Of a stretch of 64,000 nt of DNA, positions 25,151 through 34,722 are shown piece after piece; position 1 is the first letter of the stretch; each line of letters begins with the position of its first letter. Under the pieces are notes generated by a model. That model was not told the origin of the DNA. It saw only the letters and a list, made by a program, of their open reading frames with translations, and did no database searches. Made by a program: the position numbers and the translations under genes. Source of the stretch: JBBSOK01 sp965219125 (GTDB taxonomy: Bacteria; Bacteroidota; Bacteroidia; Flavobacteriales; Flavobacteriaceae). Location: NCBI GenBank assembly GCA_965219125.1, contig CBDCMO010000002.1:2746549-2810548 (forward strand), given 5' to 3'.

Positions 25151-27799
25151 TTATTCAACAATAGCAACTTCCTCGCCGTGGGAATCTAATTGCTTTTCAA
25201 GATAGTAAAGCCCATTTAATTCGGGTTCATAAAAATATTCTGCTACTCCATTCGTATCTTCCGTTAAATTGCTTTCGTCGTCGTAATAGGAAATGCGCAA
25301 CGTTCTACCACTTTTATCTATTTGATAAACATAATCTGCAATGCCATCTGCATCGTTTTTTAGTTGTTGGTCTTTGCCGTACGTTGAGATTCTAACAATT
25401 TCGTCATAATCATTATAGTAATATGTCATTTTGTGAAAGCCATCAGGACCCAACGCAGGTTTATTATTCTGGTCTAAATAAGTATATGTAAGCACATTTC
25501 CAAGTTCGTTCAACTTCATTTCTATCCGTGCGTAGCCATCTGTACCATTTATGCTTTCGCCATTTTTTCCGAAATAGGCACTGCCGATATATCTGTCAAA
25601 TTTGTCGTAATTGTAAACAGTTTTGTGAATGCCTCCACTATTTAAAATTGGTTTATTTTGTTTATTATACGCACTTTCCGAAAGTAAAAGACCTCTGGGA
25701 TTGTACGCATATTTTGTAACTCCGCCAATCGCCAATATTTGATTGTTAACATCAAAACTGGTAACAATGCTGTCTTTTCCAAACTTGTTGACAATGCAGC
25801 TTGTCTTAAAAACGTTGCCTACCAAACTTGGCTTCATTGCTTTATCATAGTTTGTTCGTTCTAACAAATTATTGTTTGCATCATATTTGTAAAAATTATA
25901 CGTTGTGCCTTCAACCGCATTTGCCAATTGATTGTCAACAGTAAAATAAGTAGTTTTTATCTTATTGTTTTCATCATATTCCCAACGCGTAATTGCAACA
26001 TCTTCCTGCCAAGCGTGCGGTTTTCCAAGGCTATCGAAAGCTGCCATTTCTGTTTGGTTTCCTCTTTCATCATATTTGTAATTATAGGAAACAGCATCTG
26101 TTTTTGTTTTTGCCCAACAATTTTCTGCTCCAAAAAATTCTTCCCTGACTACCTCTTTTTTCTTATTTAGAAATTGCTTTGTTACCATTATTCCTAAATC
26201 GTCTACACCTTCAAAGCCATACGCATCAACGTTTGTTAGGATTTTTAAAAAATCTCCAACGTATTCATATTTAATTGCGCCTACTTTATCATCTGTAAAC
26301 ATTAAAACATAATCGGGATAATATTTTGCTGTGAAGGTATTCCTGCCCAATTCATCATACAGGTTTACATATTGATGATAATCATTTACGCCTTTTGTAG
26401 GGAGATTGCGGATATTGAATTTCCGAACATCCGTACAATTTTCATAAATGTCGTAACTATAGGTGTATTTATGAACGCCGTCTTTATCTGCCGCCTTTTT
26501 GTCTGATTCATCAAAATAGGATGCGGATTGCGTATTGCCCCTTTCATCATTTTCATATTTAATATTATAGCCATCTATTGCAACTGCAAAATTTCCATCC
26601 ACATCAAATTGCTTTACGCTGGTTGTTGTAAAATTAGTGTCAGATTGAAACTCGTAAGTGGAAACGAAATTTTGGTCGCGCATTGGTTTGTCTTCAAGAT
26701 TAAAATAAGCTATTTTATTTGTAATCTTATTTTTCCCCAATGTTCTGCACTCTTTAAATGCTCCTCGGCGTTTTACGGGTTTATCTTCTTTGTTAAAATA
26801 ACTGGAATACATACTTTTCTCAGTTGCATTCCAAATTCCTTTTAATGTGTAAACTCCTTCCTTTTCAATCTGCTCGCCATTTTCATCAAAATAGGCTCGG
26901 GTAATATTTCCATTTGCTGCCGTTATAGTTTTTGTGATATGCGCTTCGGTTTTAAGGGAATACGGTTTGTTGTCGCCATCAAAAAGTTTAACCTCTCGTG
27001 TATTGGTATCGGGATAGGTAATTGTAGTTATTGCAGCTTCAAAATAGCCACCATTTGTTGGCTTTCCATTTTGATAAAATTTTACAATTATACTGTATTG
27101 CTTCCGCAGGACATTGTATATTTTTCCGTTGCTACTATTTTTAGCTTTTTCGGGAAAGGAAGTAAGTATTTCGCCTTCCACGGTATTATATAATTTTCGG
27201 AACCACTTCGTATTTCCACCCGTAAAAGCTTGATAGGAATACAGATTTTCATTTTCATAAAAAGCAGTTTCCCGAAGCAAACCTGCAACGTGCAATTCCC
27301 AATATCGCTGAGTTGGCCACTCGCCGTTGTGTTTGGATTCTGTATCATACTTTTCCTGCATTATCTCTGCCTGCTCCGTATATTTATTTGCTAGCCGCTG
27401 TAATTTTGTATTTGTAAGTTCCTCTTTTCCCAATGCAACAGCTTCTTTTCTGAAGAGACGTGCAAAATATTCAGTAATGTTGAAATGGTTTTGCTCGTGA
27501 ATAAGTAGTTGTACCGACTCATCATCATCATCTTCAATAACACGTCCGGAAAGTCGCGGTATCATTTGCGCGTAAATATTGAGATGTTGGTTTTCTTCAT
27601 TATTCTCAAATTGAATATCTGAATAAACCATTGCATCAAAATCTCCCGGCACATTGTTTATTTTGGGAAAATCATTCCAAGTAAGCGACCTTTCCTGCCA
27701 ACGGATGTTTGCCACAACTTCCGTTCTGCTAACATACGCCAACATCGCCAAAAAGGCCATTGTAACAAGCGCAATTGTGATGTGTTGTTTAGGCTTCAA
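25151..27799 (-). CDS. Large membrane-anchored protein: DUF922-like peptidase region plus YD/WG-type repeats
   Basis: 882 residues. One N-terminal membrane helix (about 8-24). Residues 30-170 contain LLIHEQNHFNITEYFARLF, close to the HEQxHFxIxE zinc motif of DUF922 putative peptidases. From about 210 to the end come some 15-20 tandem units of about 35-45 residues built on the theme YDxxGNxxxxxYFDExxKP, i.e. beta-hairpin repeats like those of YD/RHS or MORN-type proteins. Its start overlaps the stop of the 115-residue gene by 11 bases, and it is the last gene of a three-gene operon. Function unknown. Confidence 0.7.
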   Translation of the reverse strand: MKPKQHITIALVTMAFLAMLAYVSRTEVVANIRWQERSLTWNDFPKINNVPGDFDAMVYSDIQFENNEENQHLNIYAQMIPRLSGRVIEDDDDESVQLLIHEQNHFNITEYFARLFRKEAVALGKEELTNTKLQRLANKYTEQAEIMQEKYDTESKHNGEWPTQRYWELHVAGLLRETAFYENENLYSYQAFTGGNTKWFRKLYNTVEGEILTSFPEKAKNSSNGKIYNVLRKQYSIIVKFYQNGKPTNGGYFEAAITTITYPDTNTREVKLFDGDNKPYSLKTEAHITKTITAANGNITRAYFDENGEQIEKEGVYTLKGIWNATEKSMYSSYFNKEDKPVKRRGAFKECRTLGKNKITNKIAYFNLEDKPMRDQNFVSTYEFQSDTNFTTTSVKQFDVDGNFAVAIDGYNIKYENDERGNTQSASYFDESDKKAADKDGVHKYTYSYDIYENCTDVRKFNIRNLPTKGVNDYHQYVNLYDELGRNTFTAKYYPDYVLMFTDDKVGAIKYEYVGDFLKILTNVDAYGFEGVDDLGIMVTKQFLNKKKEVVREEFFGAENCWAKTKTDAVSYNYKYDERGNQTEMAAFDSLGKPHAWQEDVAITRWEYDENNKIKTTYFTVDNQLANAVEGTTYNFYKYDANNNLLERTNYDKAMKPSLVGNVFKTSCIVNKFGKDSIVTSFDVNNQILAIGGVTKYAYNPRGLLLSESAYNKQNKPILNSGGIHKTVYNYDKFDRYIGSAYFGKNGESINGTDGYARIEMKLNELGNVLTYTYLDQNNKPALGPDGFHKMTYYYNDYDEIVRISTYGKDQQLKNDADGIADYVYQIDKSGRTLRISYYDDESNLTEDTNGVAEYFYEPELNGLYYLEKQLDSHGEEVAIVE

Positions 27800-28136
27800 C
27801 GGCAGTTAATTTTGGTTTTTTCCGCCTCTTATAAAAATACAGCGGTACATACGTGAGTAAAAAGAAGGAAATTATATAAATGATATCTCCCCAAATTGCA
27901 GCAAAATTAATATTGTTTATGTTGTTGCTATATACTTCATAAATGCAAAATACCACATAATATGCCACGCTAAAAACTGCCCGATGAACAACAAAGTAAA
28001 CAGGCAAATTTGATAACGGTTTTTTATTAAAACTGAAGAGCAGAACAGTAAAATAACCGGCCATAAAAATTATAGTTTCAATTATGAAATAGAACCAATT
28101 GTCTGTATTATAAAATAATTTAAAAGCACAATACAC
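27789..28136 (-). CDS. Small integral membrane protein, middle gene of overlapping operon
   Basis: 115 residues with three or four membrane segments (about 14-35, 46-62, 76-98). It begins inside the 3' end of the DUF805 gene (55-base overlap) and its 3' end overlaps the 882-residue gene by 11 bases. A later start at residue 25 would remove the first helix. Family not recognised. Confidence 0.6.
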   Translation of the reverse strand: MYCAFKLFYNTDNWFYFIIETIIFMAGYFTVLLFSFNKKPLSNLPVYFVVHRAVFSVAYYVVFCIYEVYSNNINNINFAAIWGDIIYIISFFLLTYVPLYFYKRRKKPKLTAVEA

Positions 28137-28561
28137 AAAGCGGTAATCATAATACCGCTTAACATTTCACTGCCCGAAGCTATCAATGTTTTTTCTTCGG
28201 GAAATATAAGTTTGTTTGCGGTTGAAGGTTTTTTTCCTTCTCTATCATAAAGTTCCAAAAGTTTTGGATCTTGACCATACATATTGGTTCGGTTATGACC
28301 TTCACTAAAAATAAGTGCGAAAAAGTAAAAAGGAATTAATTGATAAAAACCACTATTTCCAAGATCGTGGCAACGTTTGGCACTTTGCGCAAGCAGAAAC
28401 CAATAGCCAGTACAAAAAATAAGGACTACTTGAAACCCAACAAGATTCAATTCTTCTATCATAAATACGAACATATAAAACAAGAAAATGAAAAGAACAT
28501 AACTGATACCAAATTCGGTTCTGCGGATTCTTCCATTAAATGAAAACGGATTTTTGAACAT
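28082..28561 (-). CDS. DUF805 family membrane protein
   Basis: 159 residues. It starts with the signature NPFSFNGRIRRTEFGIS (DUF805 proteins start with a xFxFxGRxxRxxF pattern), followed by three or four membrane helices (about 22-35, 42-56, 73-85, 135-152) and the CHDLGNSGFYQLIPF motif typical of the family. The function is unknown; it is often found in phage-like and housekeeping membrane contexts. First gene of the overlapping operon. Confidence 0.85.
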   Translation of the reverse strand: MFKNPFSFNGRIRRTEFGISYVLFIFLFYMFVFMIEELNLVGFQVVLIFCTGYWFLLAQSAKRCHDLGNSGFYQLIPFYFFALIFSEGHNRTNMYGQDPKLLELYDREGKKPSTANKLIFPEEKTLIASGSEMLSGIMITALCIVLLNYFIIQTIGSIS

Positions 28562-28687
28562 TATTAAAGTAAATGAAATTGCAATATAAAATATTGATGT
28601 TTAATATTCTAAATTGAAGTAAGAAAATTTAAAAAGCAAATGGATGAAGTAAAATTGATTTTGTGATTTATTTCAAAATAAAAAAAC

Positions 28688-28724
28688 CTTCCAAACTCCA
28701 ATATAAAATTGAAGTTTGAAAGGC
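28688..28724 (-). terminator. Intrinsic terminator after the T9SS protein gene
   Basis: A stem of about 16 bases (CCTTCCAAACTCCAAT pairing with ATTGAAGTTTGAAAGG, two mismatches) over a short loop, followed on the minus strand by a U-run (AAAAAA on the plus strand at 28681-28686). Confidence 0.7.
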
Positions 28725-28766
28725 TAAACCGAAATAAATCTTTCAGTCTAAATAAAATATATCTAA

Positions 28767-30830
28767 TTAATTGCTAATAACCAATTTATAAACCGCTCGT
28801 TCGTTGTTATTTGATAGATAGATAATATAAATTCCCTGTGAAAGCGATCCTATGTTAACCGTGTTATTTGCACCACTTTCTAAATTCACTTTCATATTTT
28901 TAACTTGTTGGCCTAAGTAATTTACAACAGTCAAATCATACGTGCCACTTTTTGAAGAATTGATAGTGATATTACCATCAGTACTTGCAGGGTTTGGATA
29001 TATTTTAAAGGTTGAATTGGTTTGTTCATTCACGCCCAATAAATTGATTACTTCAACCGTCCATTCTTGTGTGTCTGTGCCGTTTTCTGCAGTAACGGTA
29101 TAAGTTACAGGACCGCTACCTGAAAAATCTACTGTGTCGCCTGAAGCTGGATTTATGGTAGCGCCATCCGAAACTGTTATAGTAGGAGTAAGCGCAGAAA
29201 TATCTGTACCGTCTGGAACTGCTATGACGACAGTATGATTTACTGCATTAATGTCTGTTGGACCTTCTTGTTCGGCTACCATAAAAGTTAAAATATCAGT
29301 TTCAGTATTGGCAGTTGTTTGTTCTTCCGGAATTTGATAAATCTGGTTAATTGCTGGATTTAAAATAGTTTGTATAATTCCCGAAGGCCATTGTATTTCA
29401 ATACTTTCAATTGACGTTGCGGCACCAATTCCGAAGGTTTGAACCAATGTGCTGCCGGTATATTCGCCAGAGCTTGAAGCAACTTCTCGGGTTTGTACTA
29501 TTCCATTTGCAGTGCAATAAATACGAGCGCCAATTGCAGATTTGTTGGAAATTATACCTTCCAAACGTAGGCTGATCCAATTATTGGAGCCTCCATTATT
29601 TTTATAAAGTCCATGAACTAAAGTTGTTGAATAAGAGGGTGTAAAAATATCAGAATAGCCGTCGTTATTATAGTCTGAAACAGTTGTGCTAAAATCGCGA
29701 AGTGGTGTTAACGTTACATCATCCGTTGTTTGATTGGTAAACGTATCATCACCATTATTTTTATACAAACTATTAAGTCGTGCTGAAGAGCCGCCGTTGT
29801 TTGAAACGGTAAGATCCAAAAAGCCATCATTATCCATATCCAGCCAAGCTGAACCAAAAGCCGCGCCACCATCAATAGACGGAGCTGCATTTACAAGTTC
29901 AAAATCGCCATTGCCTATGTTTTTATACAAAAAATTATGCGTTACATCGGCAAAGTTATTTACTGTGATAAAAACGTCTAAAAGACCATCATTGTTATAA
30001 TCTCCCCAAGAGCAACCTTGGGTTAAAGCGGCATCATTTGCAATAATTGAAGTTGTATTTTTTGTGAAAGTACCATCGCCGTTATTGTGGTATAAATTGT
30101 TGTTCTGCCCAGGTAATGCTGAAAAATAATAGTTTACTACATACATATCCTGAAAGCCATCATTATCATAATCTACCCAATTTGCACTATATGTATTAAA
30201 ATTGTCCGTAACAATTTCGCCCACAAGAATTTTTGTAAAAGTACCGTCGCCGTTGTTGTGATAAAGTCTATTTTCTTCGGTAAAGTTGGCAACGTACAAA
30301 TCTAAAAAACCGTCATTATCATAATCTGCCCACGAAGCACCCAAGGACCAATCTGTATCTGTAACAATATCACCAACTAAAATGCGGGTGAAAACACCAT
30401 TTCCGTCATTTCGGTACAGAAAATTTACAGCCATTGCATCGCCACTGTTTTTTGTGTTGCAAATATAAAGATCTATATTTCCGTCATTGTTATAATCGCC
30501 CCAACTACAAGCAATTGAAGGTCCCATTGTGTCATAAATAACATTATCAATCTGCTCGGTAAACGTGCCGTCGCCGTTATTGGAAAATAATGAAGTGTGA
30601 AAGTCGGTATTGTCAACTATCAGCATATCGTCAAAACCGTCGTTATTATAATCTGCCCAAGAAGCGCTGTATGGTTTTTTTGGGGTTTCAACAAGTGTGC
30701 CTGTACTTATTTTAGTAAAATACTGCGCGCTAATTGGCTGCACAGCAAAAATAAATAAACCGATAAGCAAGAGTTTTTCGAAAGAAGATTTGCACTTTAT
30801 CTTCAATTTTGAAAAGGATTTTTTCTTCAT
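28767..30830 (-). CDS. Secreted VCBS/UnbV repeat protein with type IX sorting domain
   Basis: 687 residues. Signal peptide (about 1-35). Residues 55-420 form at least seven FG-GAP/VCBS-type repeats with the Ca-binding theme DxDNDGFxDLY (for example WADYDNDGFLDLYV). A UnbV/ASPIC domain (about 425-500) has GARIYCTANG and IEIQWPSGI. An Ig-like beta sandwich (about 505-600) is followed by a type A Por-secretion sorting domain (about 610-687) ending YKLVISN. Exported by the type IX system and attached to the cell surface. Substrate or partner unknown. Confidence 0.9.
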   Translation of the reverse strand: MKKKSFSKLKIKCKSSFEKLLLIGLFIFAVQPISAQYFTKISTGTLVETPKKPYSASWADYNNDGFDDMLIVDNTDFHTSLFSNNGDGTFTEQIDNVIYDTMGPSIACSWGDYNNDGNIDLYICNTKNSGDAMAVNFLYRNDGNGVFTRILVGDIVTDTDWSLGASWADYDNDGFLDLYVANFTEENRLYHNNGDGTFTKILVGEIVTDNFNTYSANWVDYDNDGFQDMYVVNYYFSALPGQNNNLYHNNGDGTFTKNTTSIIANDAALTQGCSWGDYNNDGLLDVFITVNNFADVTHNFLYKNIGNGDFELVNAAPSIDGGAAFGSAWLDMDNDGFLDLTVSNNGGSSARLNSLYKNNGDDTFTNQTTDDVTLTPLRDFSTTVSDYNNDGYSDIFTPSYSTTLVHGLYKNNGGSNNWISLRLEGIISNKSAIGARIYCTANGIVQTREVASSSGEYTGSTLVQTFGIGAATSIESIEIQWPSGIIQTILNPAINQIYQIPEEQTTANTETDILTFMVAEQEGPTDINAVNHTVVIAVPDGTDISALTPTITVSDGATINPASGDTVDFSGSGPVTYTVTAENGTDTQEWTVEVINLLGVNEQTNSTFKIYPNPASTDGNITINSSKSGTYDLTVVNYLGQQVKNMKVNLESGANNTVNIGSLSQGIYIIYLSNNNERAVYKLVISN

Positions 30831-31088
30831 AATAATTGGTTTTTGTGTTTAGAAAATGTTGGAAATTGAATGTTATAGTGTAATTATTCTAATTTGAATG
30901 ACTTCAAATTTAAACTATTCATTTGAAGAATAAAGGCTTAATTAATTTGATTTTGTTATTTTTCTTTTGAAGCATTTAATTGCTTCACAATTTCAATATT
31001 CAAAAGATTTTGAATAACTTCAAAAATAAGTTTTTGAGATTCCGAAGTATTTTTTAAAAGAAAATTTGACAACCAAAAAGAGAAACAA

Positions 31089-32579
31089 TCACTTTTCCAA
31101 CGCCTTTAAAATCAAATTAATACTACGTCCCCATTTCTTAAAAATCTCAACAGGTTTTGGATAACCATTAATGCTAATTTTGGAAAGATCATTGGTTGAT
31201 TCACGGTCACTAATCGCAGAAGAACTGCCGACTGCAACTGCGACTGCGGTTTTTTCAAAAACCCACGGAATATAGATCCTTTCATCATCAACATCCGCCA
31301 ATTCTGGAATCCATGGCTGTATAAATTCCTTCGATTTATATTTCATACTTTGATGGATTGGGTTGGTGTACCAAATTTCATACGCCTGCATATGCCAGTT
31401 CATCCAATTTGCGCTAACATCATAATCTATTAGCCGGCTTTCAAAATACGCCGCGCCCCAAGTCCAATCTATTTTATAATCGTGCACCAAAAAGCTGGAA
31501 CAATTTACGCGGCCTCGATTGCTCATATATCCTGTTTTGTTTAATTGCCGCATATGAGCATCAACAAAAGGAATTCCGGTCATTCCGTTGCACCATTTTT
31601 CAAAGAGGTTTTTGTTGTTTTTAAAATCGATTGTTTTATTTCTGAAACCTTCCGTTTTAAAGATCGCGGTACCCATTCGCATTCCTTTAAACGTAAAATA
31701 ATCGCGCCAAACCAATTCAAAAATCAGCCACCACGTGCTTTGGTTCTTTTTTATCATTTGCTCGTACTGCTTCACTTTTTGGTAAATAGCACGCACGCTC
31801 AAACTACCCAAAGCCAAATAAGGTGAAAACTTTGAACTATAATCCAATCCCAAACTTTTGTTGCGAGACCAACGATAACCTGTTAGCAGCTCGGTTTCAA
31901 AAGTGTAATGGTGTAAACGTTCCAAAGCTGCAGTTTCTCCGCCCGGCATAAAAGGTTTTGCATCGGCAATTTCTGCCGTTGAAAAACCAAGAGATTTATA
32001 ACTCGGAAATTTGGTAGATTTAATTCCGGCCAAAGCATTTGCTTCAGTCGGCGGCATAAAAGGTTCGCGTACGTCAGTCTGCTTGCCGGTTGGAATTCGG
32101 TATGCTTTACTGGTCAACGGAATTTTATCAATGCTAAACGGAATATCATCAATATGATAAAGAGTCTTTCCCCAATACGTTATTATTTCTGCCTTTCCAG
32201 TAATTCGCTCTTTTAAATTTGCCATCATTTGCAATTCTTCCCAAGCATATTCTTCTTCGCAATAAATTTTTGTGGTGTTGAATTCAGCTACATAATCTGC
32301 TACTATTTCTTCCGGAATTCCGACTTCAATCCGCAGATGCCCGCCGATTTCTTCTAAGTTTTTTTGAAGATTTAAAACCGTTTCTTTTAAAAAAATGGCA
32401 CGATTGGCATCCGCTTTTCGAAAACCCAATGGCAGTTTTTCGAATAATCTACTATCCACACAAAATAGATAAATTACTGCTTGCTCAGAAGCAATTGCAT
32501 TACAAAGCGGCTCATTATCGTGCAGCCGCAGATCATTTTTAAAGTAAAGTAGCGTGGTGGGCGTCGGGGATTGTGGCAT
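31089..32579 (-). CDS. DASH-family cryptochrome/photolyase
   Basis: 496 residues. N-terminal photolyase alpha/beta domain (about 1-165) with TTLLYFKNDLRLHDNE; C-terminal FAD-binding helical domain (about 200-490) with GYRWSRNKSLGLDYSSKFSPYLALGSLS split by FAD contacts, FELVWRDYFTF, and VNCSSFLVHDYKIDWTWGAAYFESRLIDYDVSANWMNWH, quoted here only as DYKIDWTWGA and DYDVSANWMNW. These are typical of CRY-DASH. It repairs cyclobutane dimers in single-stranded DNA or senses blue light. Monocistronic. Confidence 0.93.
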   Translation of the reverse strand: MPQSPTPTTLLYFKNDLRLHDNEPLCNAIASEQAVIYLFCVDSRLFEKLPLGFRKADANRAIFLKETVLNLQKNLEEIGGHLRIEVGIPEEIVADYVAEFNTTKIYCEEEYAWEELQMMANLKERITGKAEIITYWGKTLYHIDDIPFSIDKIPLTSKAYRIPTGKQTDVREPFMPPTEANALAGIKSTKFPSYKSLGFSTAEIADAKPFMPGGETAALERLHHYTFETELLTGYRWSRNKSLGLDYSSKFSPYLALGSLSVRAIYQKVKQYEQMIKKNQSTWWLIFELVWRDYFTFKGMRMGTAIFKTEGFRNKTIDFKNNKNLFEKWCNGMTGIPFVDAHMRQLNKTGYMSNRGRVNCSSFLVHDYKIDWTWGAAYFESRLIDYDVSANWMNWHMQAYEIWYTNPIHQSMKYKSKEFIQPWIPELADVDDERIYIPWVFEKTAVAVAVGSSSAISDRESTNDLSKISINGYPKPVEIFKKWGRSINLILKALEK

Positions 32580-32799
32580 TACGTAAATTGTTGATTTGTT
32601 TAGTTTGGGAACCTACAATTTAGGATGATATTCTTTTATAGCGTTTTAAGTAAAAGTTAATTTTTAACGAAAGGAGATATACCTATTTTATTTTTTAAAA
32701 TGGTTATTTGTTTCATTGTTGTATGGCCTTTGTAATAAAAAAATCTTTTTATTTTAATAGTATCGAACGGATTTTTGAAATACTTGTATTGCTTAAATC

Positions 32800-33765
32800 T
32801 TAAAAAGAACTTGCAAGTTTCATTTCGGCATTTAAAATCTGCGCAACCGCCTGCCTATATTTTATAGGATTTGAAGCTTTTTTTATGGCCTTATATGCTT
32901 TCTGCGGATTTGAGGTTGCCTGCGAAAAGAACTCCCAAAAACCGAGCATCTTCATTTTGATGGGCGTTGGCCCAGATAAATATTCGTCGTATTGTTTGTA
33001 GATTGTGTCGTGAAATTCTGAAAAGATTTCCCATCTGTTTTCGGGATATTCCGTAGTGTTGTTCTTAATCATATTTGGCAGAAAAGGATCGGCAATCAAG
33101 CCGCGGCCTATCATAAAATGATCGATATTCGGAAAGCGTTCTTCAATGGTTTTGAAAGCTGCAACGCTGGTAATATCGCCGTTATAATACAACTTGTGTT
33201 TGGTGCTGCCAATGCACTTTTCAAAAGCGTCTAAATCCACCGGGCCTTTGTAGAGTTGCTTTCCAATACGGGCGTGAATGGCGATATTTTTAAGCGGATA
33301 GTTGTCTAAAATTTTAAATGCTTCGAGGATTTCTTCAGGATTTTCATAACCCATTCGCATTTTCATAGAAACCAAAATGTCGGTTTCGTTGTGGGCTTTG
33401 TGCAAAACGTCGTTGATTTTATTCGGATTGCAAATTAGACCCGAGCCCATTCCAGATTTTGCAACCATTGGGTATGGACAACCTAAATTCCAATTCAATT
33501 CTTTATAGCCTAGACTTTGCACGTATTTGGCAACATATACAAATTCGTCGGGATCGTTGGTAATTATTTGTGGAATTACTTCTAAAGTTGTGTTGTTTTC
33601 TGGTAGAATATCGTTTTGATAAGATTGTTTTATTATCAGCTTTCCATTCAGCCGAATATATGGCGAATAGAACGTATCAATCCCTCCAAAATAATGATTA
33701 AAGGCGTTACGAAATCTAAAATCCGTAAAACCTTGTAATGGAGATGAAAGTAAGGTGAAAGCCAT
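32800..33765 (-). CDS. tRNA-dihydrouridine synthase
   Basis: 321 residues from the ATG at 33765. FMN-dependent TIM-barrel enzyme that reduces specific uridines of tRNA. Seen: SSPLQGFTDFRFR at the start, the catalytic-cysteine motif NLGCPYPMVAKSGMGSGL, KMRMG, HARI, YNGDIT and the phosphate-binding MIGRGLIADPF. The GCPYPxVxKSGxG pattern points to the DusC-like subgroup. The longer possible start at 33819 lies upstream of the TATCTTTG -7 element, so I reject it. Confidence 0.92.
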   Translation of the reverse strand: MAFTLLSSPLQGFTDFRFRNAFNHYFGGIDTFYSPYIRLNGKLIIKQSYQNDILPENNTTLEVIPQIITNDPDEFVYVAKYVQSLGYKELNWNLGCPYPMVAKSGMGSGLICNPNKINDVLHKAHNETDILVSMKMRMGYENPEEILEAFKILDNYPLKNIAIHARIGKQLYKGPVDLDAFEKCIGSTKHKLYYNGDITSVAAFKTIEERFPNIDHFMIGRGLIADPFLPNMIKNNTTEYPENRWEIFSEFHDTIYKQYDEYLSGPTPIKMKMLGFWEFFSQATSNPQKAYKAIKKASNPIKYRQAVAQILNAEMKLASSF

Positions 33766-33782
33766 TTTGTTGTTTAGTCTGG

Positions 33783-33790
33783 CAAAGATA
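33783..33790 (-). promoter_or_regulatory. Putative -7 promoter element of the dus gene
   Basis: Minus strand TATCTTTG matches TAnnTTTG, 17 bases upstream of the ATG at 33765. Confidence 0.5.
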
Positions 33791-33868
33791 GGAGAATTGA
33801 GAAATGTTATGTGGTACAATTTCGATTAGATAAACGCTATCTGTTTTATCATCCCAATGATTGTGGTT

Positions 33869-34552
33869 TTATTTAAGACATTGAAATGGAGCGTCGTTAA
33901 AAGTACCTTTTACATTTCCTGGGTTTTTATCGAAAGAGTTAGCTCCAGAAAACTCGAATGACCCCGAAATGGTTCCGTAAACAATATTCCCATATACTTC
34001 AGCTATTTCCAATTTTGTAATTACGAAGTTACCAGAAGCTGCATGTATTTCTATTCCTTCATCTAAGGGTATATCTTTATTTTTTGCATCGTCATAAATG
34101 GCACTTCCGCTGCCAATGCAAGATATTGGTGAATCAAAACAGGTATCTTTAACGGTAATCAAACTAATAAGATTATAATTTAATTTTATTGATTTATCTT
34201 GAATTGTACCGTCAGAATATACGCTCATTCCAACGCTTCTTACGGTTGATCCATCTTCCAAGACTTTTTTCAGTTCAAAACCCAAACCTTGAACTCCATT
34301 TTCATCTGTAGGTAATTGTGTAAACGAAATGGGCAAAACTTCCTGTGTTCCTTCATAAATGGTATCCATCCACTCGGAATGTTCCCCACGTGCATCCAAT
34401 GTGTATTTTGCAAGCTTGTATGGCCCTAAATCATATTCTTCATCTTGCGATGATACTTCATCCTCGTTATCCTTTTTTTGTTTTGAATTGCAAGCGGTTA
34501 GCGTTAAGAAAGCTGCAAATATTAATAAAATTAAGGTTTTTTTATTTTTCAT
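33869..34552 (-). CDS. Lipoprotein of unknown function
   Basis: 227 residues from the ATG at 34552, which gives a clean lipoprotein signal (MKNKKTLILLIFAAFLTLTAC). An acidic linker (NEDEVSSQDEEYD) follows, then a beta-rich domain: TQEVLPISFTQLP, GSTVRSVGMSVYSDG, and YGNIVYGTISGSFEF near the end, a jelly-roll or Ig-like pattern seen in many Bacteroidota lipoproteins with no known function. Two Cys pairs are near CFDSPISC and the final PFQC. Divergent from the ABC exporter gene. Confidence 0.7.
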   Translation of the reverse strand: MKNKKTLILLIFAAFLTLTACNSKQKKDNEDEVSSQDEEYDLGPYKLAKYTLDARGEHSEWMDTIYEGTQEVLPISFTQLPTDENGVQGLGFELKKVLEDGSTVRSVGMSVYSDGTIQDKSIKLNYNLISLITVKDTCFDSPISCIGSGSAIYDDAKNKDIPLDEGIEIHAASGNFVITKLEIAEVYGNIVYGTISGSFEFSGANSFDKNPGNVKGTFNDAPFQCLK

Positions 34553-34691
34553 AGTTACACAATTTGGGGATGTGAATATACCTTTATTTTGAAGAAAATA
34601 AAATTCAATCATAAAAGTTTGGATGAAATTTAAGAGGGTTTTAAGGAAGTAGTTTTAGTTAAGCACATCCAATTAACCATACATTTATCCC

Positions 34692-34699
34692 TACTTTTG
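34692..34699 (+). promoter_or_regulatory. Putative -7 promoter element of the ABC exporter gene
   Basis: TACTTTTG matches TAnnTTTG, 23 bases before the ATG. Confidence 0.45.
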
Positions 34700-34722
34700 T
34701 CTTCTATAATTTATACTGAAAC

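Noticed and set aside
30956..31072. Coding-like minus-strand stretch (NTSESQKLIFEVIQNLLNIE) after the cry-DASH stop codon
   Set aside because: It has only a TTG start, no ATG, and overlaps no recognisable family. It could be a gene remnant but the evidence is too thin to list as a feature.
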